A stretch of 64,000 nt of DNA from an uncultured Clostridia bacterium (GCA_944368775.1 CALVXB010000008.1:1-64000); one strand, 5' to 3'; positions 34,994 through 46,741 are shown, counted from the stretch's first letter. The notes: generated by a model from the letters alone, not told the origin. Numbers and translations: made by a program.

Positions 34994-35067
34994 TTACAAA
35001 TTCATTACATTTTATTACAACTCGGTGACGACTTTTTGCAAAGGAGTAGATAACTTTTTGGTATGAT
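34994..35067 (+). promoter_or_regulatory. PHO-box-like direct repeats and promoter
   Basis: TTACA pentamers at 34994-34998, 35005-35009 and 35015-35019, continued by TGACG at 35026 and TTGCA at 35036: five repeats about 10.5 bp apart. An extended -10, TGGTATGAT, lies at 35059-35067. The layout resembles PhoP sites (TT(A/T)ACA repeats spaced by five bases) in Bacillota. Confidence 0.5.
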
Positions 35068-35098
35068 GAGTGCATAAGACAAGATCAGGAGAATTGAA

Positions 35099-37567
<2,469 letters not shown>

Positions 37568-37664
37568 GCGCCCCGCGCGGAAAGCGATCACTCTTTGCGG
37601 CGCGCCTTTCCTTGGCGGCGCGCCGCCTCCCTCTTAGCCCACACTCTATAACAACTTTTTCTTA

Positions 37665-37707
37665 CGGTATCCGTCACGCCGCGAGGCGCGGCGGATATCG
37701 TTTTTTT
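37665..37707 (+). terminator. Intrinsic terminator
   Basis: CGGTATC..CGCCGCG pairs with CGCGGCG..GATATCG, then seven T. Confidence 0.8.
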
Positions 37708-37871
37708 CGCCGATGCGCGGGCGGCGGGGTGGCGGAGGGGCCGCCCGCCGCGGGGCGGCGGGGGCAAACGGACAAAAATCGCAACAATTCTCGAAAAACT
37801 GTGGACGGCGGGCGGGGGGATATGCTATACTGTTGGTGGCGCGGAGAAGATGCCGCGCGCGGAGACTGCAA

Positions 37872-38663
37872 ATGGAAAAGCGGATCGTCGCCTTCGACAT
37901 CGGCGACAAGCGGGTCGGCGTCGCCGCCAGCGACCCGAACAACACGTTCGCGCTGCCCGGTACGACGTACTATCGCACCAAAGACGCCGAGCGCGACGCC
38001 GCGGCGCTCGCCGCCATCGCGGCGGAAAAGGGCGCGGGGCTGATCGTGTGCGGCATTCCCTACAATTTTGACGGGAGCGAGTCGCCGCAGACGCGCAAGA
38101 CCCGCCGCTTTTTAGAGCTGCTCCGCGCAAAGACGGATATTCCCGTCGTCGAAGAGGACGAGCGGTTCACCACCGTCGAGGCAGAGCGGGTGCTCGCCGA
38201 GGGCGGGGCGCGCCGCGGGCAAAAAAAGCGATCGGTCGACAGCATCGCCGCTTCTTATATTTTAGAAGGGTATCTCGGCCGCCTGCAACAAATCAAAAAA
38301 GGAGAACAAACAGCTATGAGCGAAGAAAAGAAGCTGCACGAAGAGGGCTGCGACTGCGAAGAGTGCGCCGGCGAAGAGGTCAACGTCGTCGACCTCGTCG
38401 ACGACGAGGGCAAAGTGCACAAGTGCTACCACATCGGCACCATCCAATACAAGGAGGGCTGGTACGCCTTTTTCCAGGCCGCGGACGAAGAGGACGGCGA
38501 CGAAGACGAGATCACCATCCTGCAGATCGCCGGCGAGGAGGGGGCAGAAGAGCTCGTCCCCATCGAGGACGACGATCTGCTCGACGAAGTGTTCGAGGAG
38601 TTCTGCCGCATGATGGATGAAGAAGAGGAAGAGGAAGAAGAGGAGGAAGGGGAAGAGGGCTGA
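37872..38663 (+). CDS. ruvX: RuvX (YqgF) Holliday junction resolvase/anti-terminator homologue fused in frame to DUF1292
   Basis: One open frame of 263 codons. Residues 1-138 are RuvX/YqgF (RIVAFDIGDKRVGVAASD, IVCGIPYNFDG, DERFTTVEAE, VDSIAASYIL), an RNase-H-fold nuclease with roles in 16S rRNA 5' processing. No stop codon follows: ten linker residues (RLQQIKKGEQTA) run into a complete DUF1292 protein. GGAG lies 8 bp before the ATG, and an extended -10 (TGCTATACT) is at 37823-37831. In other Firmicutes ruvX and the DUF1292 gene are adjacent but separate. Product may be a fusion, or two proteins via the internal start. Confidence 0.85.
   Translation: MEKRIVAFDIGDKRVGVAASDPNNTFALPGTTYYRTKDAERDAAALAAIAAEKGAGLIVCGIPYNFDGSESPQTRKTRRFLELLRAKTDIPVVEEDERFTTVEAERVLAEGGARRGQKKRSVDSIAASYILEGYLGRLQQIKKGEQTAMSEEKKLHEEGCDCEECAGEEVNVVDLVDDEGKVHKCYHIGTIQYKEGWYAFFQAADEEDGDEDEITILQIAGEEGAEELVPIEDDDLLDEVFEEFCRMMDEEEEEEEEEEGEEG
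38316..38663 (+). CDS. DUF1292 protein (internal start within the ruvX frame)
   Basis: 115 residues from an ATG that has AAAAAAGGAGAACAAACAGCT, a strong SD, directly upstream inside the ruvX frame. It contains CDCEECAGEEVNVVDLVDDE and ITILQI, typical of the small acidic DUF1292 family (YrzB-like), and ends in a run of eleven acidic residues. The strong internal SD suggests independent translation in addition to, or instead of, read-through. Confidence 0.7.
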   Translation: MSEEKKLHEEGCDCEECAGEEVNVVDLVDDEGKVHKCYHIGTIQYKEGWYAFFQAADEEDGDEDEITILQIAGEEGAEELVPIEDDDLLDEVFEEFCRMMDEEEEEEEEEEGEEG

Positions 38664-38779
38664 GCCCCTTTGCCCGCCTTTTTCCGCCGCAGGGGGCGGC
38701 GCGCACGCGCGCGCCGCGCTTTCTGCCGCAAGAAAATACGCCCGTCCGCGCAAAAAAGGCTTTGCGGACGCGTTTTCGC

Positions 38780-38808
38780 TTGCAAAAAATCCCGCTGTAT
38801 GCTAAAAT
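38780..38808 (+). promoter_or_regulatory. Promoter of rpsB-tsf
   Basis: TTGCAA (38780-38785), 17-bp spacer ending TGC, TAAAAT (38803-38808). About 117 nt of leader precede rpsB. Confidence 0.75.
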
Positions 38809-38931
38809 AATCGGGATAAAAATTCACACCTCGCGCGCTGCGCGTTCCGTTCCCGCCAAAATCTCAAACGGGCGGGCTGATGCGCATTATAACTGTGCGT
38901 GCGGGGGAGGAATAAACGGAGGTTTTTTATT

Positions 38932-39738
38932 ATGGCAGTCATCACCATGAAGCAGCTGCTCGAAGCGGGCGTGCACTTCGGTCACCAGACCAGAAAATGG
39001 AACCCGAAGATGAAAAAGTACATCTTCGCGGCGCGCAACGACATCCACATCATCGACCTGCAGCTCACCGTCGGCCTCGTCGAAAAGGCGTACGCCTTCG
39101 TCGTCGAAACCGTCAAAGCGGGCAAGAGCATCCTGTTCGTCGGCACCAAAAAGCAGGCGCAGGAGGCCATCCGCGACGAAGCGACCCGCTGCGGTCAGTT
39201 CTATATCAACTCTCGCTGGCTGGGCGGCACGCTCACCAACTTCAAGACCATCCGCTCCCGCATCGACAGGCTCAACAAGCTGGAAAAGATGGAGGAGAAC
39301 GGCGAGTTCGACCTGCTTCCCAAAAAGGAAGTGCTCGGCCTCAAAAAGGAGATGGCCAAGCTCGAGGCGAACCTGGGCGGCATCAAAGAGATGAAGACGC
39401 TCCCCGGCGCCATGTTCGTGGTCGACCCGCACAACGAGGACATCGCCGTGCAGGAAGCGCGCAAGCTGCACATCCCCATCATCGCCATCACCGATACCAA
39501 CTGCGACCCCGATCTCATCGACTATGTGATCCCGGGCAACGACGACGCGATCCGCGCGGTCAAGCTGCTCTCTTCGGTCATCGCCAACGCGGTCATCGAG
39601 GCCAACCAGGGCGAGGCGGTCAACGCCGAGCTGCAGCAGGCAGTCGCCGAAAACGTCGCGGAAGAGAAGGCGATCGAAGAGATCGTCGCCGAAGCGGAAG
39701 AGGAAGCTCCCGCCGCCGAAGCGCCCAAGGCCGAGTAA
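38932..39738 (+). CDS. rpsB: 30S ribosomal protein S2
   Basis: 268 residues. [37 protein letters not shown] and [19 protein letters not shown] are diagnostic. The C-terminal 35 residues are an acidic Ala/Glu-rich extension, common in Clostridia. ACGGAGG upstream of ATG 38932; the in-frame ATG at 38899 lies before that SD and is rejected. First gene of the rpsB-tsf-pyrH-frr-uppS-cdsA-dxr-rseP block. Confidence 0.97.
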   Translation: MAVITMKQLLEAGVHFGHQTRKWNPKMKKYIFAARNDIHIIDLQLTVGLVEKAYAFVVETVKAGKSILFVGTKKQAQEAIRDEATRCGQFYINSRWLGGTLTNFKTIRSRIDRLNKLEKMEENGEFDLLPKKEVLGLKKEMAKLEANLGGIKEMKTLPGAMFVVDPHNEDIAVQEARKLHIPIIAITDTNCDPDLIDYVIPGNDDAIRAVKLLSSVIANAVIEANQGEAVNAELQQAVAENVAEEKAIEEIVAEAEEEAPAAEAPKAE

Positions 39739-39813
39739 TTTTTATCCGAATATTCGCCGCCGCGCGCACGCGGCGGGCAAGAGCATAGCGAAATCAATAA
39801 GGAGAACAAGATC

Positions 39814-40473
39814 ATGGCAATTACCGCAAGTGACGTAAACGCGCTGCGCCAGAAGACGGGCGTAGGCATGATGGATTGCAAAAAGGCCCTCACCGAAGCG
39901 AACGGCGACATGGACAAGGCCGTCGAGATCCTGCGTGAAAAGGGCATGGCGACCGCCGCGAAAAAGGCGGGCCGCATCGCCGCCGAAGGCATCGTCGACA
40001 GCTACATCCACATGGGCGGCAAGGTCGGCGTCCTCGTCGAAGTCAACTGCGAGACGGACTTCGTCGCCCGCGGCGAGCAGTTCAAAGAGCTCGTGCACGA
40101 CATCGCGCTGCAGATCGCTGCCGCAAAGCCCCTCTACGTGACCAAAGAGGAGGTCCCCGCCGAGGTGCTCGAGGAGGAGAAAAAGATCCTCAAAGTCCAG
40201 GCGATCAACGAGGGCAAGCCCGAGGCCATCGCCGAAAAGATGGTGCAGGGCCGCATCAAAAAGTACTACGAAGAGTTCTGCCTGCTCGAACAGCCGTTCG
40301 TGAAGGATTCTTCCAAGACGATCAACCAGCTCGTCACCGAGGCGATCGCCTCCATCGGCGAAAAAATCACCGTCCGCCGCTTCGTCCGCTTTGAAATGGG
40401 CGAGGGCATCGAAAAGAAGAAGGACGACCTCGCCGAGGAAGTCGAAAAACAAGTTTCTAAGATGAAAGGCTGA
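39814..40473 (+). CDS. tsf: Elongation factor Ts
   Basis: 219 residues, the short clostridial form (B. subtilis has about 290). Nucleotide exchange factor for EF-Tu. UBA-like N-terminus with [19 protein letters not shown]; the core with [17 protein letters not shown]; and the closing [15 protein letters not shown] helix. AAGGAGAACAAGATC upstream. A terminator follows, so tsf ends a two-gene transcript. Confidence 0.97.
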   Translation: MAITASDVNALRQKTGVGMMDCKKALTEANGDMDKAVEILREKGMATAAKKAGRIAAEGIVDSYIHMGGKVGVLVEVNCETDFVARGEQFKELVHDIALQIAAAKPLYVTKEEVPAEVLEEEKKILKVQAINEGKPEAIAEKMVQGRIKKYYEEFCLLEQPFVKDSSKTINQLVTEAIASIGEKITVRRFVRFEMGEGIEKKKDDLAEEVEKQVSKMKG

Positions 40474-40493
40474 AATTAAAACCGGCTTTTATG

Positions 40494-40527
40494 GGGCACA
40501 CAATCGAGCGTTGTGTGCCCTTTTTTC
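40494..40527 (+). terminator. Intrinsic terminator after tsf
   Basis: 10-bp stem GGGCACACAA/TTGTGTGCCC (40494-40503/40511-40520), then six T. Confidence 0.9.
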
Positions 40528-40612
40528 AAAATTTACGCCTTTTAAGAAAATTTTTTCCGCCCGCGGGCGGGCGGCGGCGCATCGCGCCGCATCGAAATGA
40601 GGAGACATCTGC

Positions 40613-41329
40613 ATGGAACGTAAACCCATCTACAAGAGGATCATCCTCAAACTGTCCGGCGAGGCGCTCGCCGGCGAAAACGGCTTCGGCCTTGACGAAA
40701 CGATCATCGAGCGGGTGGTCGACCAGCTCATCCGCGTGCACGACATGGGCGTAGAGATCGGCATCGTGCTGGGCGGCGGCAACTTCTGGCGGGGCAGGCA
40801 GGGCACCAACATGGACCGCACCACGGCCGACCACATGGGCATGCTCGCCACCGTCATCAACTCGCTCGCCATGCAAGACGCCATCGAAAAGAAGGGCGTC
40901 CCCACCCGCGTGCAGACGGCGCTGAACATGGTCTCCGTCGCCGAGCCATTCATCCTGCGCAAGGCGCTGCGCCACTTCGAGCTGGGGCGCATCGTCATCT
41001 TCGCCTGCGGCACGGGCAACCCGTACTGCTCGACGGACACGGGCGCGGCACTGCGCGCCTGCGAGACCAACGCAGACATCCTGCTGCTCGCCAAAAACGT
41101 CGACGGCATCTACGACAGCGACCCCAGGCTCAACCCGAACGCCAAAAAGATCGACACCATCACCCACATGGAGGTCATCAACCGCGGCCTCAAGGCGATG
41201 GACACGACGGCGATCACCATGTGCATGGACAACGACATCCCCGTGCTCGCCTTTGCTCTGTCCGAGGAGGACGCGATCGTCCGCGCCATCTGCGGCGAGC
41301 GCACGGGTACCCTCATCACCAACGAATGA
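40613..41329 (+). CDS. pyrH: UMP kinase
   Basis: 238 residues, amino-acid-kinase fold hexamer converting UMP to UDP. RIILKLSGEALAG, IGIVLGGGNFWRG, the NPYCSTDTGAALRA loop and AKNVDGIYDSDPRLNPNAKK are intact. GAGGAGACATCTGC upstream. It lies after the tsf terminator, so it needs its own promoter in 40528-40612, where none is obvious. Confidence 0.97.
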   Translation: MERKPIYKRIILKLSGEALAGENGFGLDETIIERVVDQLIRVHDMGVEIGIVLGGGNFWRGRQGTNMDRTTADHMGMLATVINSLAMQDAIEKKGVPTRVQTALNMVSVAEPFILRKALRHFELGRIVIFACGTGNPYCSTDTGAALRACETNADILLLAKNVDGIYDSDPRLNPNAKKIDTITHMEVINRGLKAMDTTAITMCMDNDIPVLAFALSEEDAIVRAICGERTGTLITNE

Positions 41330-41374
41330 CGGGCGGCATACGCCGCATACAATTTCTCCGAGGAGGAAAAAACA

Positions 41375-41947
41375 ATGATCGATAACGAAAAAGTACAGGA
41401 GCTGATGCTCGTTCTGGAAGACAAGCTGGACAAGACGGCGAACGTCCTGCGCGAAGAGTACACCAACATCCGCGCCGGCCGCGCCAACCCGCACGTGCTC
41501 GACAAGATCACCGTCGACTATTACGGCACTCCGTCGCCCATCAACCAGGTGGGCAACATCTCCGTCGCCGACGCCAAGTGCCTGGTCATCAGCCCGTGGG
41601 ATACCGGCCTCTTGAAGGGCATCGAAAAGGCCATCCTGCAGTCCAACATCGGCCTCAACCCGACCAACGACGGCAAGGTCATCCGCCTTATCTTCCCCGA
41701 CCTGACGGAAGAGCGCCGCCGCGAGATCGCCAAGCAGATCAAGGGGCTTGCGGAGGAGGCGAAGGTCGCCGCGCGCAACATCCGCCGCGAGGCGATGGAT
41801 TCCCTCAAAAAGATGAAAAACGCCAAGGAGATCTCCGAAGACGAGTGCGCCGTCAGCGAAAAGGACGTCGAAAAGGTCGTCTCCAAGTGCATGGAGCGCA
41901 TCGAAAAGCACACCGCCGAAAAAGAAAAAGAGATCATGTCCGTATAA
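41375..41947 (+). CDS. frr: Ribosome recycling factor
   Basis: 190 residues. LREEYTNIRAGRANPHVLDKI and YYGTPSPINQVGNISVADA, VRLxFPxLTEERRREIAKQIK, and RNIRREAMD are conserved. With EF-G it splits the post-termination ribosome. GAGGAGG upstream. 45 bp after pyrH, 9 bp before uppS. Confidence 0.97.
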   Translation: MIDNEKVQELMLVLEDKLDKTANVLREEYTNIRAGRANPHVLDKITVDYYGTPSPINQVGNISVADAKCLVISPWDTGLLKGIEKAILQSNIGLNPTNDGKVIRLIFPDLTEERRREIAKQIKGLAEEAKVAARNIRREAMDSLKKMKNAKEISEDECAVSEKDVEKVVSKCMERIEKHTAEKEKEIMSV

Positions 41948-41956
41948 GGCAGGCCG

Positions 41957-42655
41957 ATGAGACGCATCAAACTCCCCGCGCATATCGCCCTGATCATGGA
42001 CGGCAACGGCCGCTGGGCAAAGCGGCGCTTCCGCCCCCGTTCGTACGGCCACCGCATGGGCGTACAGAACATGGTGCGCATCTGCTCGCACGCCTTCCGT
42101 TTGGGCGTGCGCATCGTCACGGTGTACGCGCTTTCGACCGAAAATTTATTCCGCCCGAAAGAGGAGCTGGACACGCTGTTCGACCTCATCCGCACTTATT
42201 TTTCCAAAAAGAAGGATAAGCTGCTCGAGATGGGGGTGAAGATCAACGTCATCGGCGACCTCTCCGTTTTCCCCGCAGACATCCGAGAGAACATCTTGCG
42301 GGTGATGGACGAGACGCGCTCGCTCACAGACGGGCTGTTCAATATCTGCCTCGACTACGGCTCGCGGCAGGAGATCGTGCGCGCCGTCAACGCGGCGGTG
42401 GCGCAGGGCCGCTTCGTCGACGAGGCGAGCTTTTCCGCCCTGTTGCAGACGGGCGGGCTGCCCGACCCCGACCTCATCATCCGCACGGGCGGGGAGGTGC
42501 GCCTCTCCAACTTCCTGCTCTACCAGGCCGCCTATTCCGAGCTGTATTTTTCCAACAAGATGTGGCCGGAGTTTTCGAGGCGCGACCTCGAAAAGGCGAT
42601 CGAAAACTACTCCGCGCGCGACCGCCGGTTCGGCAACGTCGAAGAGGAGGACTGA
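41957..42655 (+). CDS. uppS: Undecaprenyl (cis-prenyl) diphosphate synthase
   Basis: 232 residues. Catalytic Asp in MDGNGRWAKRR, the YALSTENLFRPKEEL loop, and the C-terminal DLIIRTGGEVRLSNFLLYQ and YFSNKMWPEF motifs. Makes the C55 lipid carrier for peptidoglycan. SD AAGGCAGG is weak. Starts 9 bp after frr. Confidence 0.96.
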   Translation: MRRIKLPAHIALIMDGNGRWAKRRFRPRSYGHRMGVQNMVRICSHAFRLGVRIVTVYALSTENLFRPKEELDTLFDLIRTYFSKKKDKLLEMGVKINVIGDLSVFPADIRENILRVMDETRSLTDGLFNICLDYGSRQEIVRAVNAAVAQGRFVDEASFSALLQTGGLPDPDLIIRTGGEVRLSNFLLYQAAYSELYFSNKMWPEFSRRDLEKAIENYSARDRRFGNVEEED

Positions 42656-42658
42656 GCC

Positions 42659-43585
42659 ATGATCGTGTATATGGCCAAGCGCATCGGCGTCGGCCTCGCC
42701 TACGTCGCCGTCATCACCGGCTTCTTTTTCCTGCGCAACGTCGACTACCGCCTGTTCGGCATCCTCATCTACGCCTTTTCGCTGATCGGCACCTACGAGA
42801 TGGTGCACGCCATCAACGGCCCGCACAACGAGACGGCGGAGGCGCAGGTCACCTCGCTGCACATGAGCAAGACGCAGAAGTTCGCCGTCTACGCCTATGC
42901 GCTGCTGTTTACCCCCGTCTTTTATATCGTGGAAGCGCTGGCAGACGGCCAGGGCTACCGCGGGCTGCTCGTGCTCTCCTTTGTGCTCGCCCTCGCGCTG
43001 CTCTGCTTTTTGGTGTTCGACCACCGCAACACGACGCTCGCGGGCACGGGCGCGTCCATGCTCGTCGCCCTCTATCCGACGGCGATGCTCTCGACCATGC
43101 TGCTCATGAACGAGCTGCCCGTCGGCTCCACCCTCGGGCTGCTGCTCATCCACGTCATCGCGCCCGCGGCGGACACCTTCGCCTTTGCGGTGGGCAGCGT
43201 CTTCCACGGCCCCAAACTCTGCCCCTCCATCAGCCCCAACAAGACGGTCTCGGGCGTCATCGGCGGCGTCGTCGCCGGCACGGGCGCGAGCGTGCTGCTC
43301 TATTGGCTGTACACGCTCACTTCCGACTACGTCTATTCGGGCATCGGCAGCGCCTGGGCGGGCGCGCCCTGGGTGGTGTTCACCGTCATCGGTCTGCTCA
43401 CCTCGCTGATGACCGTCTTCGGCGACCTCGTCGAAAGCGTCATCAAGCGCCGCCTCGGCGTCAAAGACATGGGCAAGCTCATGCCCACCCACGGCGGCAT
43501 CCTCGACCGCATCGACGGCACGCTGTTCGCGAGCACCTTCGTGTACATCGTGTTCGCGCTGTTCGTCGTCCCGCCCGTCGCCTGA
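42659..43585 (+). CDS. cdsA: Phosphatidate cytidylyltransferase
   Basis: 308 residues with about eight membrane helices. The CDP-diglyceride synthetase signature is at the C-terminus (GDLVESVIKRRLGVKDMGKL, then PTHGGILDRIDG with metal-binding Asp residues). A soluble loop near 55-75 (INGPHNETAEAQ) is longer than in many homologues. Makes CDP-diacylglycerol. 3 bp after uppS. Confidence 0.93.
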   Translation: MIVYMAKRIGVGLAYVAVITGFFFLRNVDYRLFGILIYAFSLIGTYEMVHAINGPHNETAEAQVTSLHMSKTQKFAVYAYALLFTPVFYIVEALADGQGYRGLLVLSFVLALALLCFLVFDHRNTTLAGTGASMLVALYPTAMLSTMLLMNELPVGSTLGLLLIHVIAPAADTFAFAVGSVFHGPKLCPSISPNKTVSGVIGGVVAGTGASVLLYWLYTLTSDYVYSGIGSAWAGAPWVVFTVIGLLTSLMTVFGDLVESVIKRRLGVKDMGKLMPTHGGILDRIDGTLFASTFVYIVFALFVVPPVA

Positions 43586-43756
43586 CGGGAGAAAACTGCT
43601 TTCCGCGACGCAAGGCGCTCCGCCTTGCGTCTCTCTTTTTCGCCGCAAAAGGAAAAGCCTCCCGCGCGGCATATCCCGCGCGGCACATCCCGCGCCTCCG
43701 CCCCCGCGCGGCGCATATCCCGCGCCGCAGGCGCGTACACTAATTCAGGAGCTCGT

Positions 43757-44890
43757 ATGAAGAAGATCGCCCTCATCGGCAGCACCGGTTCCATCGGCAG
43801 GCAGGCGCTCGCCGTCGCCGCCCGCTATCCCGCCCGCTTCCGCGTCGTCGCCATGGCCGCCAATAAGAACGAGCGGCTGTTTGCAGAGCAGATAGCAGCC
43901 TATCGCCCCGCCTTTGCGGCGCTGCGTGCGGAGGGGCAGCCCGTTGCCGTTCCCCGCGGCGTGCGCTTTGCCCGCGGCGAGGCGGCCTTCGAGGAGGCGT
44001 GCGCTTTCGCCGAGGCAGACGTCGTGCTCGTCGCCGTGTCCGGCTTCGCCGGGCTCAAGGCGACGCTTGCCGCCATCGAGGCGGGCAAAGACGTCGCCCT
44101 CGCCAACAAGGAGAGCCTCGTCGTCGGCGGCGACCTCGTGCTCGCCCGCGCGCGGGCAAAGGGGGTCAACATCCTCCCCGTCGACAGCGAGCACTCCGCC
44201 ATCTGGCAGTGCCTGCACTTCGACCGCGCCGCGCCCTATGCGCGCATCATTCTCACCGCCAGCGGCGGCGCCCTGCGCGACCTCCCGCTCGGGCGGCTCT
44301 CTTCCGTCACCGCCGCCGAGGCGCTCGCCCACCCCAATTGGAAGATGGGCGCCAAGATCACCCTCGACTGCGCCACCATGCTCAACAAGGGCTTCGAGGT
44401 CATCGAGGCGATGCACCTGTACGGCGCCGCCCTTTCGCAGATCGAGGTGCTCATTCACCGCGAGAGCATCGTCCACTCGATGGTCGAATTTGCAGACGGC
44501 GCCGTGCTCGCGCAGATGAGCGTTCCCTCGATGGAGCTGCCCATCCAGCTCGCGCTGACCTGGCCGGAGCGGCTCGACTGCGCGCTGCCGCGCGTCGACT
44601 TCGCAAAGCCGGGCGCGCTGCATTTTAGCTCCGTCGACGAGGCGCGCTATCCCTGCTTCCGCCTCGCCCTCGCCGCCGCCGAGCGGGGCGGCGGCTATCC
44701 CTGCGCGCTCAACGCCGCGGGCGAGGTCGCCGCGGAGGCCTTCTTAAACGGCCGCATCCGCTACACCGACATCGCGCCCCTCATCGAAGAGGCGCTCTCC
44801 GCCCCCGTGCCCGCCGCGCACGGCTATGCCGAGCTGGAGGCGCTGGACGCTGCCGCGCGCGCCCGCGCGCGCGGCCTGCTCCCGCAGTAA
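43757..44890 (+). CDS. dxr: 1-deoxy-D-xylulose 5-phosphate reductoisomerase
   Basis: 377 residues; committed step of the MEP isoprenoid pathway. NADPH-binding ALIGSTGSIGRQAL, ALANKESLVVGG, metal and substrate residues in PVDSEHSAIWQCL, TASGGALRD, HPNWKMGAKITLDCATMLNKG and a C-terminal helical domain. CAGGAG 6 bp before the ATG. The 170 bp before it are GC-rich with repeated CGCGCGGCA-type units but no clear signal. Confidence 0.97.
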   Translation: MKKIALIGSTGSIGRQALAVAARYPARFRVVAMAANKNERLFAEQIAAYRPAFAALRAEGQPVAVPRGVRFARGEAAFEEACAFAEADVVLVAVSGFAGLKATLAAIEAGKDVALANKESLVVGGDLVLARARAKGVNILPVDSEHSAIWQCLHFDRAAPYARIILTASGGALRDLPLGRLSSVTAAEALAHPNWKMGAKITLDCATMLNKGFEVIEAMHLYGAALSQIEVLIHRESIVHSMVEFADGAVLAQMSVPSMELPIQLALTWPERLDCALPRVDFAKPGALHFSSVDEARYPCFRLALAAAERGGGYPCALNAAGEVAAEAFLNGRIRYTDIAPLIEEALSAPVPAAHGYAELEALDAAARARARGLLPQ

Positions 44891-44996
44891 CGGCCGCAAG
44901 GGGTCGGGTGCAGGCAAGGCGCTGCGGCGCGCTGTATGCGTGCCGCCCCACCGCGCGGGTCGGGCGCGCGGGATTTTTCCTTTCTACGAGGTTTGC

Positions 44997-46115
44997 ATGA
45001 CGCTCTGTCTACTCGCCGCGGCGGACGTGCTGCGCGCCGTCGGCTCGGTGCTGCTTGCGCTGCTCATCCTGCTCGCCATGGTCACCGTGCACGAGTTCGG
45101 CCACTACGCCGCGGGAAAGCTGCTGCATTTCAAAGTCGAAGAATTTTCCGTCGGCTTCGGCCCCAAGTTGTTTTCGCGCGCCAAAAAGGACGGAGAAGTT
45201 TTCTCCGTCCGCCTGCTCCCGCTGGGCGGGTTTTGCGCCTTCGCGGGGGAGGACGCCGACGCCGCCGACCCCGCCGCCTTCTCCAACAAGCCGCCGTGGC
45301 AGCGCATCCTCGTGCTGCTTGCGGGGCCGGTGATGAACTACCTGCTCGCCCTGCTGCTCATCCTCTGTTCCTTCGCCTGCTTCGGCCGCCTGCAGCCGAT
45401 GGCGGTAGAAGTCGAGCCCGCCGCCGACCCCGCCGCGGCGGCGTATTCGCTGCAAGAGGGCGACATCCTGCTCGCCTGCGAGGGGAAGAGCATCTTCCTC
45501 ATCTCCGACCTGATGGACGCGCTCGATGGCAGGCGCGCGGGCGAGCGCGCCACCTTCACCCTCGCGCGGGAGAGCGGGGAGGGGAGGACGGTCGTCGAGG
45601 CGGACATCATCCTGCGCGCGAACGCAGATTTTGCAAACCTCGCCGACACCGGCGCGCTCTGGCGGGCGCTGGGCATCCGCTACGACGCGCAGCGGGAGAG
45701 CTACCGCGTCGCCTCAACGCCCTGGCGGTTCGGCTTTTGGGAGACGCTCGGCGGCTCCTTCGGCTACTCCTTCCGCATCGGCGGCACCCTGCTGCGCACA
45801 CTCGGCCAGCTGCTTACCGGCGACATCGGCCTCTCCGCCTTCGGCGGGCCGGTCACCACCATCCGCCTCACCGCCGAAGTCGCCGCGCGCGGCGTGCAGC
45901 CATTTTTGGAGATCGCCGCCTTCATCGGCGTCAACCTCGCCGTGTTCAACCTGCTGCCCGTCCCCGCGCTGGACGGCGCGCGCGTGCTTTTGACGGGCGT
46001 CGAGTGGGTGCGCGGCAAGCCGCTGCCCCGCAAGGTCGAGGGCGCCATCCACGCCGTCGGCTTCGTGCTGCTGCTCGCCTTCGCCGTGCTCGTCGACCTG
46101 CTGCATTTGTTTTGA
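44997..46115 (+). CDS. rseP: RIP zinc metalloprotease RseP
   Basis: 372 residues, site-2 protease. HEFGH (zinc and catalytic Glu) in the first helix, GGFCAFAGED after it, one PDZ domain (about 140-205, LQEGDILLACEG), and NLLPVPALDGARV with the third zinc ligand. Four membrane segments. Cleaves anti-sigma factors and signal remnants within the membrane. ATG 44997 follows TACGAGG; longer frames lack an SD. Last gene of the block; ispG, which often follows, is absent. Confidence 0.94.
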   Translation: MTLCLLAAADVLRAVGSVLLALLILLAMVTVHEFGHYAAGKLLHFKVEEFSVGFGPKLFSRAKKDGEVFSVRLLPLGGFCAFAGEDADAADPAAFSNKPPWQRILVLLAGPVMNYLLALLLILCSFACFGRLQPMAVEVEPAADPAAAAYSLQEGDILLACEGKSIFLISDLMDALDGRRAGERATFTLARESGEGRTVVEADIILRANADFANLADTGALWRALGIRYDAQRESYRVASTPWRFGFWETLGGSFGYSFRIGGTLLRTLGQLLTGDIGLSAFGGPVTTIRLTAEVAARGVQPFLEIAAFIGVNLAVFNLLPVPALDGARVLLTGVEWVRGKPLPRKVEGAIHAVGFVLLLAFAVLVDLLHLF

Positions 46116-46138
46116 ATTTTTGAATCTGTAACAAAAAG

Positions 46139-46173
46139 GGGGTGCGCCGCGCGCTTTGCGCGCGGCGCACCCC
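46139..46173 (-). terminator. Intrinsic terminator of the leftward thioesterase gene
   Basis: 16-bp perfect GC stem (46139-46154/46158-46173). On the minus strand it is followed by CTTTTTG. It may also stop rseP transcripts, though it lacks a T run in that direction. Confidence 0.8.
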
Positions 46174-46200
46174 TTCGGCGTCTCAAAATATTGCGGGCGG

Positions 46201-46623
46201 TCAGCGGCTCTCCTGCGCGCAGCGGCAAAAGAGCGCATCCCACGCGGGATTGCGCCGCCGCAGCGAGATGGGCTTTCCGCTCCCGTCGATGAAGCAGTGC
46301 GCGCTCGTTCCGCGCGCCCGCAGCGTTCCGTCCGGGCCGATCATCTCGTAACTGAGCTCAAAGCGCACCCCCGTGTACTTCGTCAGCTGCGTGCGGATCT
46401 CCACCGTCTCGGCAAAGCGGGTCATCCCCTTAAATTCGCATTGCACGGACAGCACGGGGCTGAGCACACCTTCTATTTCCATCTTGTCGTAGCCCAAGCC
46501 CATCTGCTCGAGCAGGTCGACGCGCGCCTCCTCCATCCAGCGGATGTAGTTGGAGTGGTGCACGATCTGCATGGTATCCGTCTCGTAATACTGCGCCTTG
46601 TGGCGGTAGGGCAAAAGTTCCAC
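46201..46623 (-). CDS. Acyl-CoA thioesterase (YbgC/4HBT hotdog family)
   Basis: 140 residues from a GTG preceded by GGGAGG; longer upstream frames have no SD. Hotdog fold with the active-site segment YYETDTMQIVHHSNYIRWMEEAR, matching the YbgC catalytic Asp motif, and TAHCFID near the end. Hydrolyses acyl-CoA (short-chain or hydroxybenzoyl-type substrates in relatives); substrate here unknown. Strong divergent promoter. Confidence 0.88.
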   Translation of the reverse strand: MELLPYRHKAQYYETDTMQIVHHSNYIRWMEEARVDLLEQMGLGYDKMEIEGVLSPVLSVQCEFKGMTRFAETVEIRTQLTKYTGVRFELSYEMIGPDGTLRARGTSAHCFIDGSGKPISLRRRNPAWDALFCRCAQESR

Positions 46624-46648
46624 GCCGCTCGCCTCCCGTTTTTTGCCT

Positions 46649-46677
46649 ATTATAGCACGCCCGCGCGCCGCTGTCAA
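46649..46677 (-). promoter_or_regulatory. Promoter of the thioesterase gene
   Basis: Minus strand: TTGACA (46677-46672), 17-bp spacer ending TGC, TATAAT (46654-46649). Confidence 0.85.
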
Positions 46678-46741
46678 CGCCCGCGCCGCGCTTTCGCGCG
46701 CGCCGCCGCTCATATCGCCCGCGCGCGGGAGGGATATTTTG

